The notes under the pieces: generated by a model
The model's database searches: none
What the model was told of the DNA's origin: nothing
Seen by the model: the letters and a program-made list of their open reading frames with translations, nothing else
NCBI GenBank assembly: GCA_036245525.1
Contig: BTPG01000002.1
Coordinates: forward strand, 118,460,286-118,524,285
Source of the DNA: Semisulcospira habei
Lineage: Eukaryota; Mollusca; Gastropoda; Semisulcospiridae
Direction: 5' to 3'
Length of the DNA: 64,000 nt
Part shown: in pieces, positions 52,317-63,029 of the stretch
Layout of the letters: the number at the start of each line of letters is the position of its first letter
Numbering within the stretch: the first letter of the stretch is position 1
Program-made: the position numbers and the translations under genes

Positions 52317-53094
52317 ATTGTTGATTGTACATTGCTTAACGTCCCGACAGCAACAAGGCTTTCTCAGGACGTGCCTGCACTACTTGTGAAAAAAAAAAAA
52401 AACTAAACAGAACATTGAATGTATGTCGCCAGCCGGTCAAATACATTAAATAAACCTAACACATGGGCCTAAATAAAGCTAAGACCATTTAGCAACACAC
52501 ATCCAATATCAAGAGCTACAGGCAGTGCAGACAGTAGGGATTGATTGTACATTGCTTAACGTCCCGACAGCAACAAGGCTTTCTCAGGACGTGCCTGCAC
52601 TGCTTGTGAAAAAAAAAAATAAACAGAACATTGAATGTATGTCGCCAGCCGGTCAAATACGTTAAATAAACCTACAACATGGGGCCTAAATAAAGCCAAG
52701 ACCATTTAGCAACACACATCCAATATCAAGAGCTACAGGCAGTGCAGACAGTAGGGAGAGTTTTAAAAAAGGCAAATACAGGTGAATGGACCTCGGGTAG
52801 ACAGAAACACATGCCCCAGAATAGAGAAAACTCACCCTGTGGGGCTGACCAGGGTGACCCTGGGAACTAAAAAGTACCTAACCCCACCCAAGTCCCCCAG
52901 GGCAGACCCGGGTGGGGGGCAGACAGTAGGGAGAGTTTTAAAAAGGCAAATACAGGTGAAGGGACAAAGGGTAGACAGAAACACATGCCCCAGAATAGAG
53001 AGACAAACCCACCCTGCGGGGCTGACCAGGGTGACCCTGGGAACTAAAAAATACCTAACCCCACCAAAGTCCCCCAGGGCAGACCCGGGTGGGG
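52317..53094 (-). mobile_element. SINE copy d, hosting SINE copy e
   Basis: A 13-bp target duplication GCAAATTGTTAGG (52304-52316 and 53095-53107). Without the nested copy it is about 386 bp, full length. Confidence 0.93.
52541..52918 (-). mobile_element. SINE copy e, inside copy d
   Basis: A 14-bp target duplication GCAGACAGTAGGGA (52527-52540 and 52919-52932). 378 bp, full length. Confidence 0.93.
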
Positions 53095-53306
53095 GCAAAT
53101 TGTTAGGGCGATTGTACAAATCAGGACATAATCCCCCATGACCAGTTACTCACCATTATGCTTCATTTTTTTCAGACTCCAAAGAGCGCTGAGGCTGACA
53201 AGAACTCAAAGACACGAGTGAATGCGAATGTATGCATTGACGTGTATGTATGTGCTACATGTTTTGTGCTTGTGTAATTTTTTTTTTTTTTACGTCATTC
53301 TAAATT

Positions 53307-53800
53307 CAGGGATGAAAACACGTGCTGGGGAAAAAAAGGGAACCAGAGGGGGGAGGGGGGGGGGGGAGGGGGGGTAGTACATGCGAGGCATTGATTTCGG
53401 GGGCCAAAAACTAAAACTGCGGGGAGGGGGGGGGGTAGGCGCGAAAACTCACGGTACACAATGTTGGCAGGGCAAAGCTCATATCCAGCGATTCCAGCTT
53501 CAGAATGTGCTCTCCTATCCGTTCAAACAAGTCAGGGTTTGACTTAACTTTCACCGATTTTTCATACCACAGCAACAACGTGTGCTGCGTCTCCAGACAC
53601 CATCTTGGAAAAACGAAGCTTACCTAAAGTTAACGATAAACGAATCTGACAACATGTGGACCTGCGCCATTTAAGAAACACGACCGTTTCAGAATTTTTT
53701 TCGTTTTTTTTTCCCCCACGCGGAATTGCCTTCTTTTTTAAAGCGGATTTTTTTTAATTAACGCTGATATCCTCGGAAAAGCGGAAGATTTTGACCCTTG
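53307..53800. mobile_element. hAT-like MITE, 494 bp, 6-bp target duplication
   Basis: Ends CAGGGATGAAAA and TTTTGACCCTTG, imperfect inverted repeats, flanked by TAAATT on both sides (53301-53306 and 53801-53806). Inside are G runs near 53345-53375 and GCGGAAT/GCGGATT motifs like those at 15331 and 29129. No ORF. Confidence 0.8.
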
Positions 53801-53806
53801 TAAATT

Positions 53807-55287
53807 CTCACTTTACAGGATGACGTCTTTTCTTTCTCTCGTGTTCTTTTCTGTTCTGCGTTTGTTTCCATGTCACCTGAAGAAGGATCTTTGATCCGAA
53901 ACATCGTTCCTTGTTTCTACTTTAAAGGGTTTTCCACCACCATCTTCTGGTTTTCTTAGAATTTGATACGTTTGGGACTGGATGCCACAGTCAGTACTTA
54001 GAACTGCAACAGTGTCTCTCCAGTGGCTGTTGTAGTCTCTCTGCTTAAAAACCACTTATTTAGTATTGCCACATGCTGCAGAATGATAAAACAGTGTCTC
54101 CAGAGATTACTCTACAGGTTTCGCTTATATCACATAATTAAAAGAATGATCAACCATATAAAACATTTTTGGGACTGATAAGGATTTGACTGATGGTGTA
54201 AAATATACTCCCAAAAGTGTATGGCATACTACTGCTTTGTAACTGTCTGTATTGTTGGGGAGAGTTAGACACACGCACAATTAAAGTTAGGGTAGAACTA
54301 TACTTGTTCACAGAATGGCATTTGTGTTGTAACTGGAATGCTGTAAAAGTCATGTACGGTTTGAAAATCACTTTTCCACCCGTTGCAGAGGATGCGATGT
54401 GATTTACAGTGGCTGTTGAGATCAGTGTTTTGATTTCTTTTTTGATAAAAAAATCAGAGAAACATTGTTTGTTTTAAAAATTGCAAGAGACTGGAGCATG
54501 TTGTGTCTGTAGTGTGTGTGCGTGTTCTCCTGCATTAGATTTGTGTGCAAGGTTGTTTGCATGTGTGTGTGCTCGTGTATTTGTGTGTGCTTAGTACGCA
54601 TGCTAGCGCGCGCTTCCGTGTGTGTGTGTGTGCATACTACAGATAAAGGTATGTGCATATTGTCATTTACAGAGTGAAATCTGTGAAGTGTGTGTGTGTG
54701 TGTGTGTGGACTCATACATGTGTGTGTTCACATGCATGTTCATGTACTCATGCAACTGGTGTGTGTGCAAGGTTGTTTGCATCATATGTGTGTGTGCTCG
54801 TGTATTTGTGTGTGGTTACGCATGTTCACGCGCGTGTTTGTGTGTGTGTTCAGCACTACAGATAAAAGTATGTGCAAATCGTCATTTACAATTACAGAGT
54901 GAAATATGTGAAGTGCTGCCCACGATTACATGCATGTAAGTTGTGCTTTTGCACCGCAGTGCCATGGTTACATTGTACATGCAAACACACACAACATCAT
55001 TTAGACTATGCTCGATAACCTACCCTGCTCCCCAAAACACACACACACTGGCCGGCAGACTGACACACCGTGACCAGATATGCTTAATACTACTCTGACG
55101 TTGTCTTCTGGATTTGATAAGGATCATTTAGGTAAAAAGACGGACTGACAACCGAGATAACAATGGCCGCGTACGAGTTTGAGCGCCACATTATTTGCTT
55201 TGCAAAACGAACCAGTTCGCGGGTATTCTGACAAACCATACATTTTCACAGCTCTGAAACACCATTATTTGACGTGCAAGTTGTGTT
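53807..55287. other. Intron with GT-rich tracts, no gene
   Basis: AT-rich intron. (GT)n-rich sequence lies at 54500-54870 in two related blocks (54535-54660 and 54680-54905 share TGCAAGGTTGTTTGCAT and ACTACAGATAAA.GTATGTG), so the block was probably duplicated. Open frames here are GT artefacts. Confidence 0.65.
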
Positions 55288-55812
55288 TACCATTATGGAG
55301 GCTGGCTTAACCCCTTAACTGCTAGTGACAATACCATTATGGATGGTTGATGTACATTGCTTAACGTACCAACAGCAACAAGACTTTTTCAGGATGTGCC
55401 TGCACTGCTTGTGAAAAAAAAAAAAAAAACAGAATATTGAATATATGTCGCCAGCCGGTCTAATACGCTAAATAAACCCAGGACCATTTAACAACACACA
55501 TCCAATATCACGAGCTGCAAGAAGCGCAGACAGTAGAGAGAGTTTTAAAAAGGAAAATACAGGTGAATGGACCAAGGGTAGGCAGAAACAAATGCCCCAG
55601 AATAGAAAGGAAAACCCACCCTGTTGGGCTGAGCAGGGTGACCCTGGGAACTAAAAAGTAGTTAACCCCACCCAAGTCCCCCAGCGCAGACCCAGGTGGG
55701 GGATTTACCATTATGGATGATGGCTTAACCACTTAACTGCTAGTGACAATACCATTATGGAGGATGGCTTAACCACTTAACTGCTAGTGACAATACCATT
55801 AAGGAAGATAGC
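55288..55812. repeat. Minisatellite, second locus, interrupted by a SINE
   Basis: The same 52-bp unit as 44137-44340 (GGCTTAACCACTTAACTGCT). A SINE (55346-55706) splits it. It ends at the hAT-like element (55819) and resumes beyond that at 63199-63228. Confidence 0.9.
55346..55706 (-). mobile_element. SINE copy f
   Basis: A 13-bp target duplication ACCATTATGGATG (55333-55345 and 55707-55719), within the minisatellite unit itself. 361 bp, full length, and more diverged than the other copies. Confidence 0.93.
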
Positions 55813-56913
55813 TTAACCCAGGGGTCGCACTCACTTTCCTAAACCTGCGTATGCCAAATGCAATGCTGCCGAAAAGTTGTATATGATGACATGCAGCCTC
55901 ACTAAAAGAAATCACATGTATAGAACAATATTGCAAGACAATGCCAGGCCAGTGACAGTCTGAAACGACATCTCCAAGAGCTTCCTGTGTGAAACTGCCA
56001 TGTCTGCGTCTCAATGTATCAGTCCCCTCTCTCTCTCTTTCCCCCTCTGTGTCATACACACACACACACACTTACACACGGAGTCCATGCTGCGTTACAC
56101 AACACAATTAGCAAGGGTGTGATTTTGCCAAAGATTGTAAGGGTTTCCTGCCAAAATCCAGCGCCTGTACTGTCGTAACCGCATGTGTAAAATGTCCTTA
56201 CATGGCACGATAATTTCAAAATTGAGGAGACTGTTGATGTGTGGTTCCCTGAAATTACTCTGATGGCACATAAAATATGAACTGCATTCCTGGTGACATT
56301 TCTCTCAGTTTTGATTTCTAGTTCAACATGAGAAGATCATCATCAGGGTGACCCATGTAAGAACAAGTAGGAACCTCAGAGAATGACCTCTGAATGAATC
56401 GATGCCGGTATTTCAGCAACGTCAGTTGTCACTAAAGGTCACTGACCCCCAAAGCTGAACTGAAGATGTGTAACTGTGTTATGTAGCACACATACACGTT
56501 GAATCGCTGATTCTGCCTGAACTTTGTCAGTGTCTTAGTTCAGCAAAAACTTTGCTGGTTATCAACTTCAGCAAAAACCAACTTGATCTAATCAACAGAT
56601 GTGTTCAAAGGCTGGAAGAAAGGATAAAAGATCGTAATAATATAACAGTTAATGTGATGGTCTCTGTCTTTGCTAATTGGCAGTAGGTAATGGATGCTAA
56701 GCCTCTCATTCTGTCACCGCTTTTGCCCGTGTTCAGTGTTCCCAAACATTTTCCTGTTTCAACTTTTATGGAAACTAATCACCATTCCAGCCAGATATTT
56801 TAGCAATGTCAGATGCATTAAAATTTCATTCTAACCATAGACACCCTTTTGTGTATTACGAACACATAAATCCCTGAAAACTGCACGAGAGCTGACTTTG
56901 TTTGCTATAAAAT

Positions 56914-57180
56914 TTATTTTTTCTTAAAACAAATTTTTTTTCGAAAAATACTTACCGATGGTATTACTGATAGGAAGATATACTTCGCCTGTCAATTTCA
57001 GCCTCCAAAATTGTTGTGTGTTGCTACACAACCAGGGACGTACTTCTAGCTAGCAGCTACCCCATCCCATGAGTGGCCTCCCTTCCTCCGGATAGCCTCC
57101 CTTCCCGATCTCGCGAGAGGACGTTATTTCCAAGTTCTATCTTAACAGACAGATGGCAAGCGGGGAAGGTGGGAGGAAAA
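56914..57180. repeat. DIRS A left inverted terminal repeat
   Basis: Contains ACTTACCGATGGTATTACTG, TGTGTGTTGCTACACAACCA and CCCGATCTCGCGAGAGGACG, complementary to 62955-63169. Confidence 0.93.
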
Positions 57181-57183
57181 TCT

Positions 57184-57285
57184 GAGTAATACCATCGGTA
57201 AGTATTTTTCGAAAAAATTTATTTTAAGAAAAAATACATTTGTTTCATCAAAAACTTTACCGATGGTATTACTGATAGGAAGCAT
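57184..57285. repeat. DIRS A internal complementary region
   Basis: GTAATACCATCGGTAAGTAT then AAAAAATTTATTTTAAG, complement of the left end, runs directly into ATTTGTTTCATCAAAAACTT then TACCGATGGTATTACTGATA, identical to the right end read inward. Confidence 0.92.
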
Positions 57286-57389
57286 GGCAAAGAAGAGGAG
57301 GGTGCCGTGGCAAATGCTCAGCCATGGGGTAACTGCTTAGCTAGGTCCCATTCAAGCGCACACTCCCGACAATTTCAGTTAAGAATTAC

Positions 57390-59108
57390 CTATGGCGCAT
57401 CCAGCGCCGGGAGGGAGTGTTGTGCTACAGCGATGTCCCCCTCTAGTCTCAGGTTTTGCCTATGGCCGGAGAGGTCACGGAAATAAAAGTGGGCGAAAGT
57501 AGATTCGGCCTGCCAGCCCACCGCCGCCACAATGTCCCGCACGGCGCAGTTGCGGTCGAACGCTACGCTCGTGGAGACAGCCCGGGCTTCATGTGCTCGA
57601 ATCCTCAACCTCTTCGCTCCCTCTGTCGAGAGGTCTTCGTATGCGCATCTTATGATTCCGCGTAGCCAAGCGGAAATCGTCTGAGCCGAAATATCATTCT
57701 TGCCCGGAGCTAAGGGAAGGAAGAGGCGTAAACGACCTTGCCGTATAGGTTTAGACAGGCGGAGGTAAATTTTTAATGCCCGGACCGGGTCTTGTTGGCG
57801 CACGTCCGGGAGCATATTTGGGCTCCGCAAGGGACGAATAGTGATCGGTTGAGGTGGGGCGGAAGGGAGCCTGTTCTTGGCCAAAAAGGAAGGACTAGTG
57901 AGGAGTTGGACAGAGCCGTCGGCCCGAAGTTGTAGGCAAGACGGGTGTATGGAGAAAGCGTGGAGTTCACTCACACGAGAGGCAGTGGCCAGAGCCAGTA
58001 AGAAAAACGTTTTTCGAGTCAAGTCAGAGAACCTCGCCAAATGCAGGGGTTCAAAAGGGGCAGTGTTCAGCCATGTTAAGACCCATGCGAGGTCCCAGCG
58101 AGGTAGTAGGGAGCGTGTGACAGGTCGCTGGAGGTCAAAATGAGCCATAAGATCGGAGAGATCTTTGCATGAACCAGGATCAAGTAGTCCCAAATGGCGG
58201 TATGTATCTGCCACCATAGATAGATATCCCCGAATAGTAATGGGTGCTAGAGACTGATCCTGAAAGAGCCACAGAAAGAATTCAGCCAGCTGAGGCATAG
58301 TCAAAGCAGTGGGGGAAAGTTGTCTAGTACCACACCAAGCGTGCAGGACTTTCCATTTCCCCTCATAAACCTTCAGTGTTGAAGGGCGTCGTGCTGAAGC
58401 GATAGCCGCCACCGCTCCATCCGAGAAACCTCGAGCGGTGAGGGCACGCCGCACAACCTCCAGGCATGTAAGAGGAGGTTCTCTGGGCAAGGGTGAAATA
58501 GGTCTCGTCTGGGTTGCTTCAGCATCGTCCGCGGCGTTGGTAGCCGGAGAGGGGGATCCGTGGCGAGACTCGGAAGATCCGTTGTCCAGTTCTTGGTCCA
58601 AGAAAATGGGGCTACCAAGAACAGCAACATGTTGCAGCCGCGGAGTTTTAGGAGAATCTTGGGGAGCAGGATCGAGGGAGGGTATGCGTAGGCCAGGAGA
58701 CCCTCCCAAGGAATGGAAAGAGCGTCTACCGCCCACGCCGGAAATGGAGAGACGAAGAGGGGAAGATGTGCATTCCACTGTGTTGCGAACAGGTCGATCA
58801 TGGGTGTCTCCCAGTGGATACAAATCATGCGAAAAATGTCGGGACGGAGAGTCCACTCTGTATGGAGAATTTGATCTGGACGGGACAGAGAATCCGCCAA
58901 CACATTGAGTCGTCCCGGAATGTGACGGGCCCGTAAAGTGATGTCTCGATCTCGGCACCACACAAGAAGGTGAAACAGAAGGATGCACAGGGAAGGAGAG
59001 CGCGTTCCGCCCTGCTTCTGAATGTAAGCCACGACTGTCGAGTTGTCTGATAGGACCAAGACCTCCTGGTGAGACACGTGCGTCTCCCAAGCGATGAGAG
59101 CGAGCCAA
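57390..59108 (-). CDS. DIRS A tyrosine recombinase
   Basis: A 572-codon open frame. The first 200 or so codons overlap the RT-RNase H ORF in another frame; the enzyme proper probably starts near RRALTARGFSDGAVAA and RRPSTLKVYEGKW. Next come the core-binding part (LTMPQLAEFFLWLFQDQSLAP, YLSMVADTYRHLG) and the catalytic part: first Arg in TASRVSEL near residue 378, HEAR (HxxR) near 506-509, and the nucleophile in TFAHFYFRD near 541. The R-HxxR-Y signature is complete. It would integrate the circular DIRS DNA without a target duplication. It ends AQHSLPALDAP. This is the only intact DIRS enzyme in the window and could act on the deleted copies. Confidence 0.93.
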   Translation of the reverse strand: MARSHRLGDARVSPGGLGPIRQLDSRGLHSEAGRNALSFPVHPSVSPSCVVPRSRHHFTGPSHSGTTQCVGGFSVPSRSNSPYRVDSPSRHFSHDLYPLGDTHDRPVRNTVECTSSPLRLSISGVGGRRSFHSLGGSPGLRIPSLDPAPQDSPKTPRLQHVAVLGSPIFLDQELDNGSSESRHGSPSPATNAADDAEATQTRPISPLPREPPLTCLEVVRRALTARGFSDGAVAAIASARRPSTLKVYEGKWKVLHAWCGTRQLSPTALTMPQLAEFFLWLFQDQSLAPITIRGYLSMVADTYRHLGLLDPGSCKDLSDLMAHFDLQRPVTRSLLPRWDLAWVLTWLNTAPFEPLHLARFSDLTRKTFFLLALATASRVSELHAFSIHPSCLQLRADGSVQLLTSPSFLAKNRLPSAPPQPITIRPLRSPNMLPDVRQQDPVRALKIYLRLSKPIRQGRLRLFLPLAPGKNDISAQTISAWLRGIIRCAYEDLSTEGAKRLRIRAHEARAVSTSVAFDRNCAVRDIVAAVGWQAESTFAHFYFRDLSGHRQNLRLEGDIAVAQHSLPALDAP

Positions 59109-60385
59109 ACTGCTTTCAACAGTTGATGTGTTTTCCCATCATCTACGCTGGCCACAGGCCCGATGTCTCCTGAAATTCCGGGAGAAGAAGCGCGCCCCAG
59201 CCAGAAAGACTGGCATCTGTGCAGATCCGACAGGTAGGGCATTGGCGATGATAGGGGAACCCCGGAGGCTAACCAGAGAGGGTCTGTCCACTGGAGGAGA
59301 AAAGGCCGGACCAATGAAGACACCGGAACACGGGCTTCTAAATCCACTGAAGACGGTCGCCAGAGGAGAAGGAGATGTAATTGAATCGGACGCGTGTAGA
59401 GCCGACCTAGGGGAAGTAAATCCGCTGCAGCGCTCATGAGGCCCAACAACTGTAACCACGTCCGTGCAGAAGCTTCCATGGCACGATACATCTGTAGTGC
59501 TAGATTCGCTAACTTCTCGATCCAAGTCTGAGGGAGGCGAACCAGGTTTAGATCTGTTTGAAACTCCATGCCCAGATGAATGAAACTGCGGGAAAGTAAT
59601 AGATCCGACTTGCCGAAGTTGACCAGGAACCCAAGACTGAAGAAGGCATAGGAGAGCGTCTCGGTTGGTGGACAGGTGGAACGTGACCTGATTGCGGAGT
59701 AGCAGATCGAGGTAGTGCGAGGTCGGACTGAGAGAAGACCGCTGGGTGTGTGTGACCATTGCATCCATGATCCTGGTGAAGACCCAGGGACTGATGTTCA
59801 GACCAAATGGCATAGCCCGGAACTGATAAACCACTCCCTGGAAGGCGAAGCGTAGGTAACGGCGAGCCGAAGGATGCATAAGCACATGGAGGTATGCATC
59901 GGCCAGATCGAGACTGACAGCGAAATCCATGGGCCTGACCGCGGTCCGGAGAGCTTTCGTAGTTTCCATCCGGAAGGATGGAGCGGCCAGAAACTTGTTC
60001 AACGTGGAGAGATCGATCACAGGACGCCAAGAGCCGTCCGATTTTGGAACGACGAAGAGACGACTGTAGAAAGCCAGAGAGTCGTGACGGAGGACCACTT
60101 CTGTGGCGGATTTTTGAAGTAAAGCTGTCACCTCCGCCTGTAAAGCCGCAGCTTTGACCGGATCGTTTGGTACCCGAGTCCAAAGTGGTGAGTGCCGCAG
60201 AGGTGGAGGGCGTTGAAAAGTGAGTCGGAGTCCTGCCGTAACGGTAGAGAGGATCCAAGGATCGCCCAGGCACAGAGAGCGTCAAGTCGCGCTGTGTTGG
60301 GATAGCCGCCCGCCGACTGGAGATCCGAGCGAATTCGGCGGGGGCATGGACGGAAGAGCCAGCGGGCCCTCCCCCGGCCGGGCTG
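58373..60385 (-). pseudogene. DIRS A reverse transcriptase-RNase H, frameshifted
   Basis: The first frame (to about 59640) holds SLAFYSRLFVVPKSDGSWRP, VIDLSTLNKFLAAP, DLADAYLHV and MPFGLNISPWVFTRIMDA. The catalytic block reads SHYLDLLLRNQ where DIRS B has CLDD, so the second catalytic Asp is missing. A frameshift near 59640 leads to SLGFLVNFGKSDLLL, LPLGRLYTRPIQLHLLLLW, then RNase H with LVLSDNSTVVAYIQKQ and HIPGRLNVLADSLSR, and the tail PMIDLFATQWNAHLPLFVSP that overlaps the recombinase ORF. The enzyme is unlikely to be active. Confidence 0.9.
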
Positions 60386-61066
60386 TCAGCCCCGACCAGG
60401 CCAAGAGGAGGTTTGGGCGGGTAGGGGGAGGGGGCGGCCAAACGATTTGGGACGGGAAGCGCCGCAAGGCATACTGGGGGTTGGACGAGGAGCGGGTCTG
60501 TAGGACCGCAGGGCGCGACCCACGGCCTTGCGGGACGAACGAAAGCGCGAGGAAGGGCGAGACGTAGGCCAGATATCCTTGTGTGACTCCCTCACAGCCT
60601 GCCAGGTGGAGCCGAAAAGTAAAGGACCCCCAATAGGAGCCTGGCGTAGTTTGGATTTAACAGGATCAGGCAATCCCGCACAAGCGTCGAGCACAGCATC
60701 TCGGCGAATTAAATCACCGTTGATGGCAGCAGCCATTGCATTGGTCGAGGCGTGGTAAGAAGCCCAGTTTGCCACCACAGCCAAAGAATGGATCTCACGA
60801 AGAGGAGCGGTGGAACTAGGGTCCCAATTATCTTCTAATGCCCGAGCAATTGCTCGTGTTGCGAGGTCTAGGAAACCGGAGCAAGCCAGAGTGCTGCGAA
60901 TGAGAACAGCAGTCTTATCAACACCTCGAGGAATGCGAGAAAAGGCGATACGGCGTCCACCCGCCTGAAATGGCGAGAGGTAACTGGGCCAAAAATGCGT
61001 CTGAGAGATCGTGGAAACCCAGCGGTTGTGGGAGAGATTTAATCCACTTGGTAGGAAGGAGAGCAT
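60386..61066 (-). pseudogene. DIRS A gag, C-terminal part
   Basis: The 226-codon frame contains RIPRGVDKTAVLIRSTLACSG, STAPLREIHSLAVVANWASY, DLIRRDAVLDACAG and LRQAPIGGPLLFGSTWQAV. It is joined to the N-terminal gag frame by a frameshift near 60960. No catalytic motifs. The same region is recognisable in DIRS B and E. Confidence 0.85.
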
Positions 61067-63029
61067 CTACAGAAGCGGAAGCTTTACGCTTGAGTGGGGG
61101 AGTGGAAGGACAAATATCCGTAGAAAGGAAATGTTGAATAAGGTCCGAGGCCGCCTCAATCAACCGCCTGGTCTCGATATTTGGAGCGACACGGGAGGAA
61201 GAGTCCGAATCATCGCAATGAGAGTCCGCTGAGAGGGAAAGCAGGGACGCAGGATGGTCACCAGAAACACCAAAATTGGAGGTCGAATCGTCCGGGTGGA
61301 GACTGAGTACGTCGACGTCAATAGCCTCCGGGACCAATCGAGAAGAACGCGGAAGATCCCAGGAGGAAGGTGAATGCAGTAGACTTGAGAGACGAGAGCG
61401 GCGCCGAGAAGACTGTTCGCCTGAACGATGTACGCGTGGTGAAAGTCTAGCCGGGGTGCTAGGGGGGACCGGAAGGCCCGCCACGCCGAGCGAAGGATCA
61501 TAAAGAAAAGAGCGATGGTGATGTTTAGATGTATTTTTGTGAACGACTGAACGGTGTTTGCGCGGTGACCGGCTACCCGCCGGGGCGCTATGGGACGCCG
61601 CAGGTCTCGCCGCGCCGAGCAAAGGGTCATGAAGTGACTCGCAATGGCGACGCTGAGGCGGATAAGTTTCTATGCGCGGTGACCGGCTACGAGCCAGGGC
61701 GCTGCGCGGTGACCGGGTACAAACCGGGGCGCTAGGTAACACCGTGGGCATCACCGCGTCGTACAAAGTGTCAGGCAGGGACGGACTATGGCGACGCTTA
61801 GGTGGAAAATTGTTTGAACGGTGTGTGCGCGGAGACCGGCTACGAGCCAGGGCGCTGCGCGGTGACCGGTTACAAACCGGGGCGCTAGGGGACACCGGGA
61901 GCTTCTCCGCGCCGTGTAAAGTAACAGGAAGTGACGAACGATAGCGACGCTTATGTGGAACGGTATCTGAACGGTGTATGCGCGGTGACAGGTTAAAAGC
62001 CGGGGCGCTGCGCGGTGACCAGGTACGAACTGGAATGCTAGTGAACACCTGGGGCCTCGCCACGCCGTGCACAGAGTCATGACGTGACAATCTATGGCGA
62101 CGCTTAGGCGAAAAGGTGGAGGTGAGCAAGGCCACATCAGATTGATCGTTAACCGGGCTAGAGGTAATCGTATACCGGTGTCCCACCCCCCGAGTTAGAG
62201 CGGTACTTCGCCGCAAGTGACCCATCTTCGTAGATCGGGTGCGAGGGACCGATAGGAAACGGATTTCCTGAGAGCGAGAACGCATATGAGAGGAAACAAA
62301 CTTACCTCCCTCAGCAGAAGGGACAGCGTCTGTAACCTTGTCCATTGAGATAGAAGAAGATACCTGTAAGGGTACTCGAACAGGGACATGTGAGTGGGTG
62401 AGGGAGCGAACGGAGTCCGGGGACTGAGAACAACGAGACAACTCGTCGACTGCGGCCGAATTGGGAGGGGCTGGTGGGACTGGAGCCATAGAAAAAGGAA
62501 TGGGGCGCTTGCGCTGGTAAAAGCTCCACATTTGAGACCAACGGTCTTCCTCCCAAGCCGCGCAAGTAGGGCAGGTTTTATCTGAAGCACAGCCCGAGCA
62601 CGGAAGACAGCGCAAATGTGAATCTGACGGCCACTGGAATTTGCCGCAGGAGGTGCACGTTCTTAGTTGACCACTGCAACAAGTCATGCAAACAGGGGAT
62701 AACCACGCGGGGTCAGGACCACGAAGGCCACTCGTACAACCTTTGTAACGACCGATGTAACAACCGAATACGAAGTCGAAAGAAAAGGCCAAAATGCCGT
62801 AATTCCACGGAAATTGCCTCAGTAAGCAGTAATCGCCGGGCGAGACAATGTCCGAGGCCTTACCTGGCCATCGGGGAAGTTCGAGACTGACAAAACGAAG
62901 GAGAAATACGAGAAGAAATACGGAGACTGTAAAAAACGAAACCGACAAAATGGCAGTTAAGAATGAACTTGGAAATAACGTCCTCTCGCGAGATCGGGAA
63001 GGGAGGCTATCCGGAGGAAGGGAGGCCAC
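60918..63029 (-). CDS. DIRS A gag-like protein, N-terminal part with SR-type repeats
   Basis: 703 codons. After a hydrophobic stretch, the cysteine-rich domain reads CTSCGKFQWPSDSHLRCLPC, SGCASDKTCPTCAAW and WSQMWSFYQRKRP. The middle (about residues 330-540) is four to five degenerate modules of 45-50 residues with RSPRSALARSRSPR and KRRH motifs, Ser/Arg-rich. The end has VLSLHPDDSTSNF, PPLKRKASASVDALLP and SLPQPLGFHDLSDAF before a frameshift near 60960. The true start may be an internal Met; the first 100 residues cover part of the leader and have no match in the other copies that I can see. It should be the structural protein of the element. Confidence 0.85.
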   Translation of the reverse strand: MASLPPDSLPSRSRERTLFPSSFLTAILSVSFFTVSVFLLVFLLRFVSLELPRWPGKASDIVSPGDYCLLRQFPWNYGILAFSFDFVFGCYIGRYKGCTSGLRGPDPAWLSPVCMTCCSGQLRTCTSCGKFQWPSDSHLRCLPCSGCASDKTCPTCAAWEEDRWSQMWSFYQRKRPIPFSMAPVPPAPPNSAAVDELSRCSQSPDSVRSLTHSHVPVRVPLQVSSSISMDKVTDAVPSAEGGKFVSSHMRSRSQEIRFLSVPRTRSTKMGHLRRSTALTRGVGHRYTITSSPVNDQSDVALLTSTFSPKRRHRLSRHDSVHGVARPQVFTSIPVRTWSPRSAPAFNLSPRIHRSDTVPHKRRYRSSLPVTLHGAEKLPVSPSAPVCNRSPRSALARSRSPRTHRSNNFPPKRRHSPSLPDTLYDAVMPTVLPSAPVCTRSPRSALARSRSPRIETYPPQRRHCESLHDPLLGAARPAASHSAPAGSRSPRKHRSVVHKNTSKHHHRSFLYDPSLGVAGLPVPPSTPARLSPRVHRSGEQSSRRRSRLSSLLHSPSSWDLPRSSRLVPEAIDVDVLSLHPDDSTSNFGVSGDHPASLLSLSADSHCDDSDSSSRVAPNIETRRLIEAASDLIQHFLSTDICPSTPPLKRKASASVDALLPTKWIKSLPQPLGFHDLSDAFLAQLPLAISGGWTPYRLFSHSSRC
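61560..62120. repeat. Coding tandem repeat in DIRS A gag, period about 150 bp
   Basis: The units share CGCGGTGACCGGCTACGAGC, GGGCGCTGCGCGGTGACCGG and a TATGGCGACGCTTA-like end, about four copies. They encode the SR-rich modules. Confidence 0.85.

Noticed and set aside
54622..54939. Cys/Val-rich plus-strand frames
   Set aside because: GT-rich intron sequence; composition artefact.
57390..59108. Recombinase considered as a phage or bacterial integrase
   Set aside because: It lies next to RT-RNase H and gag, between inverted terminal repeats with an internal complementary region; this is a DIRS element.
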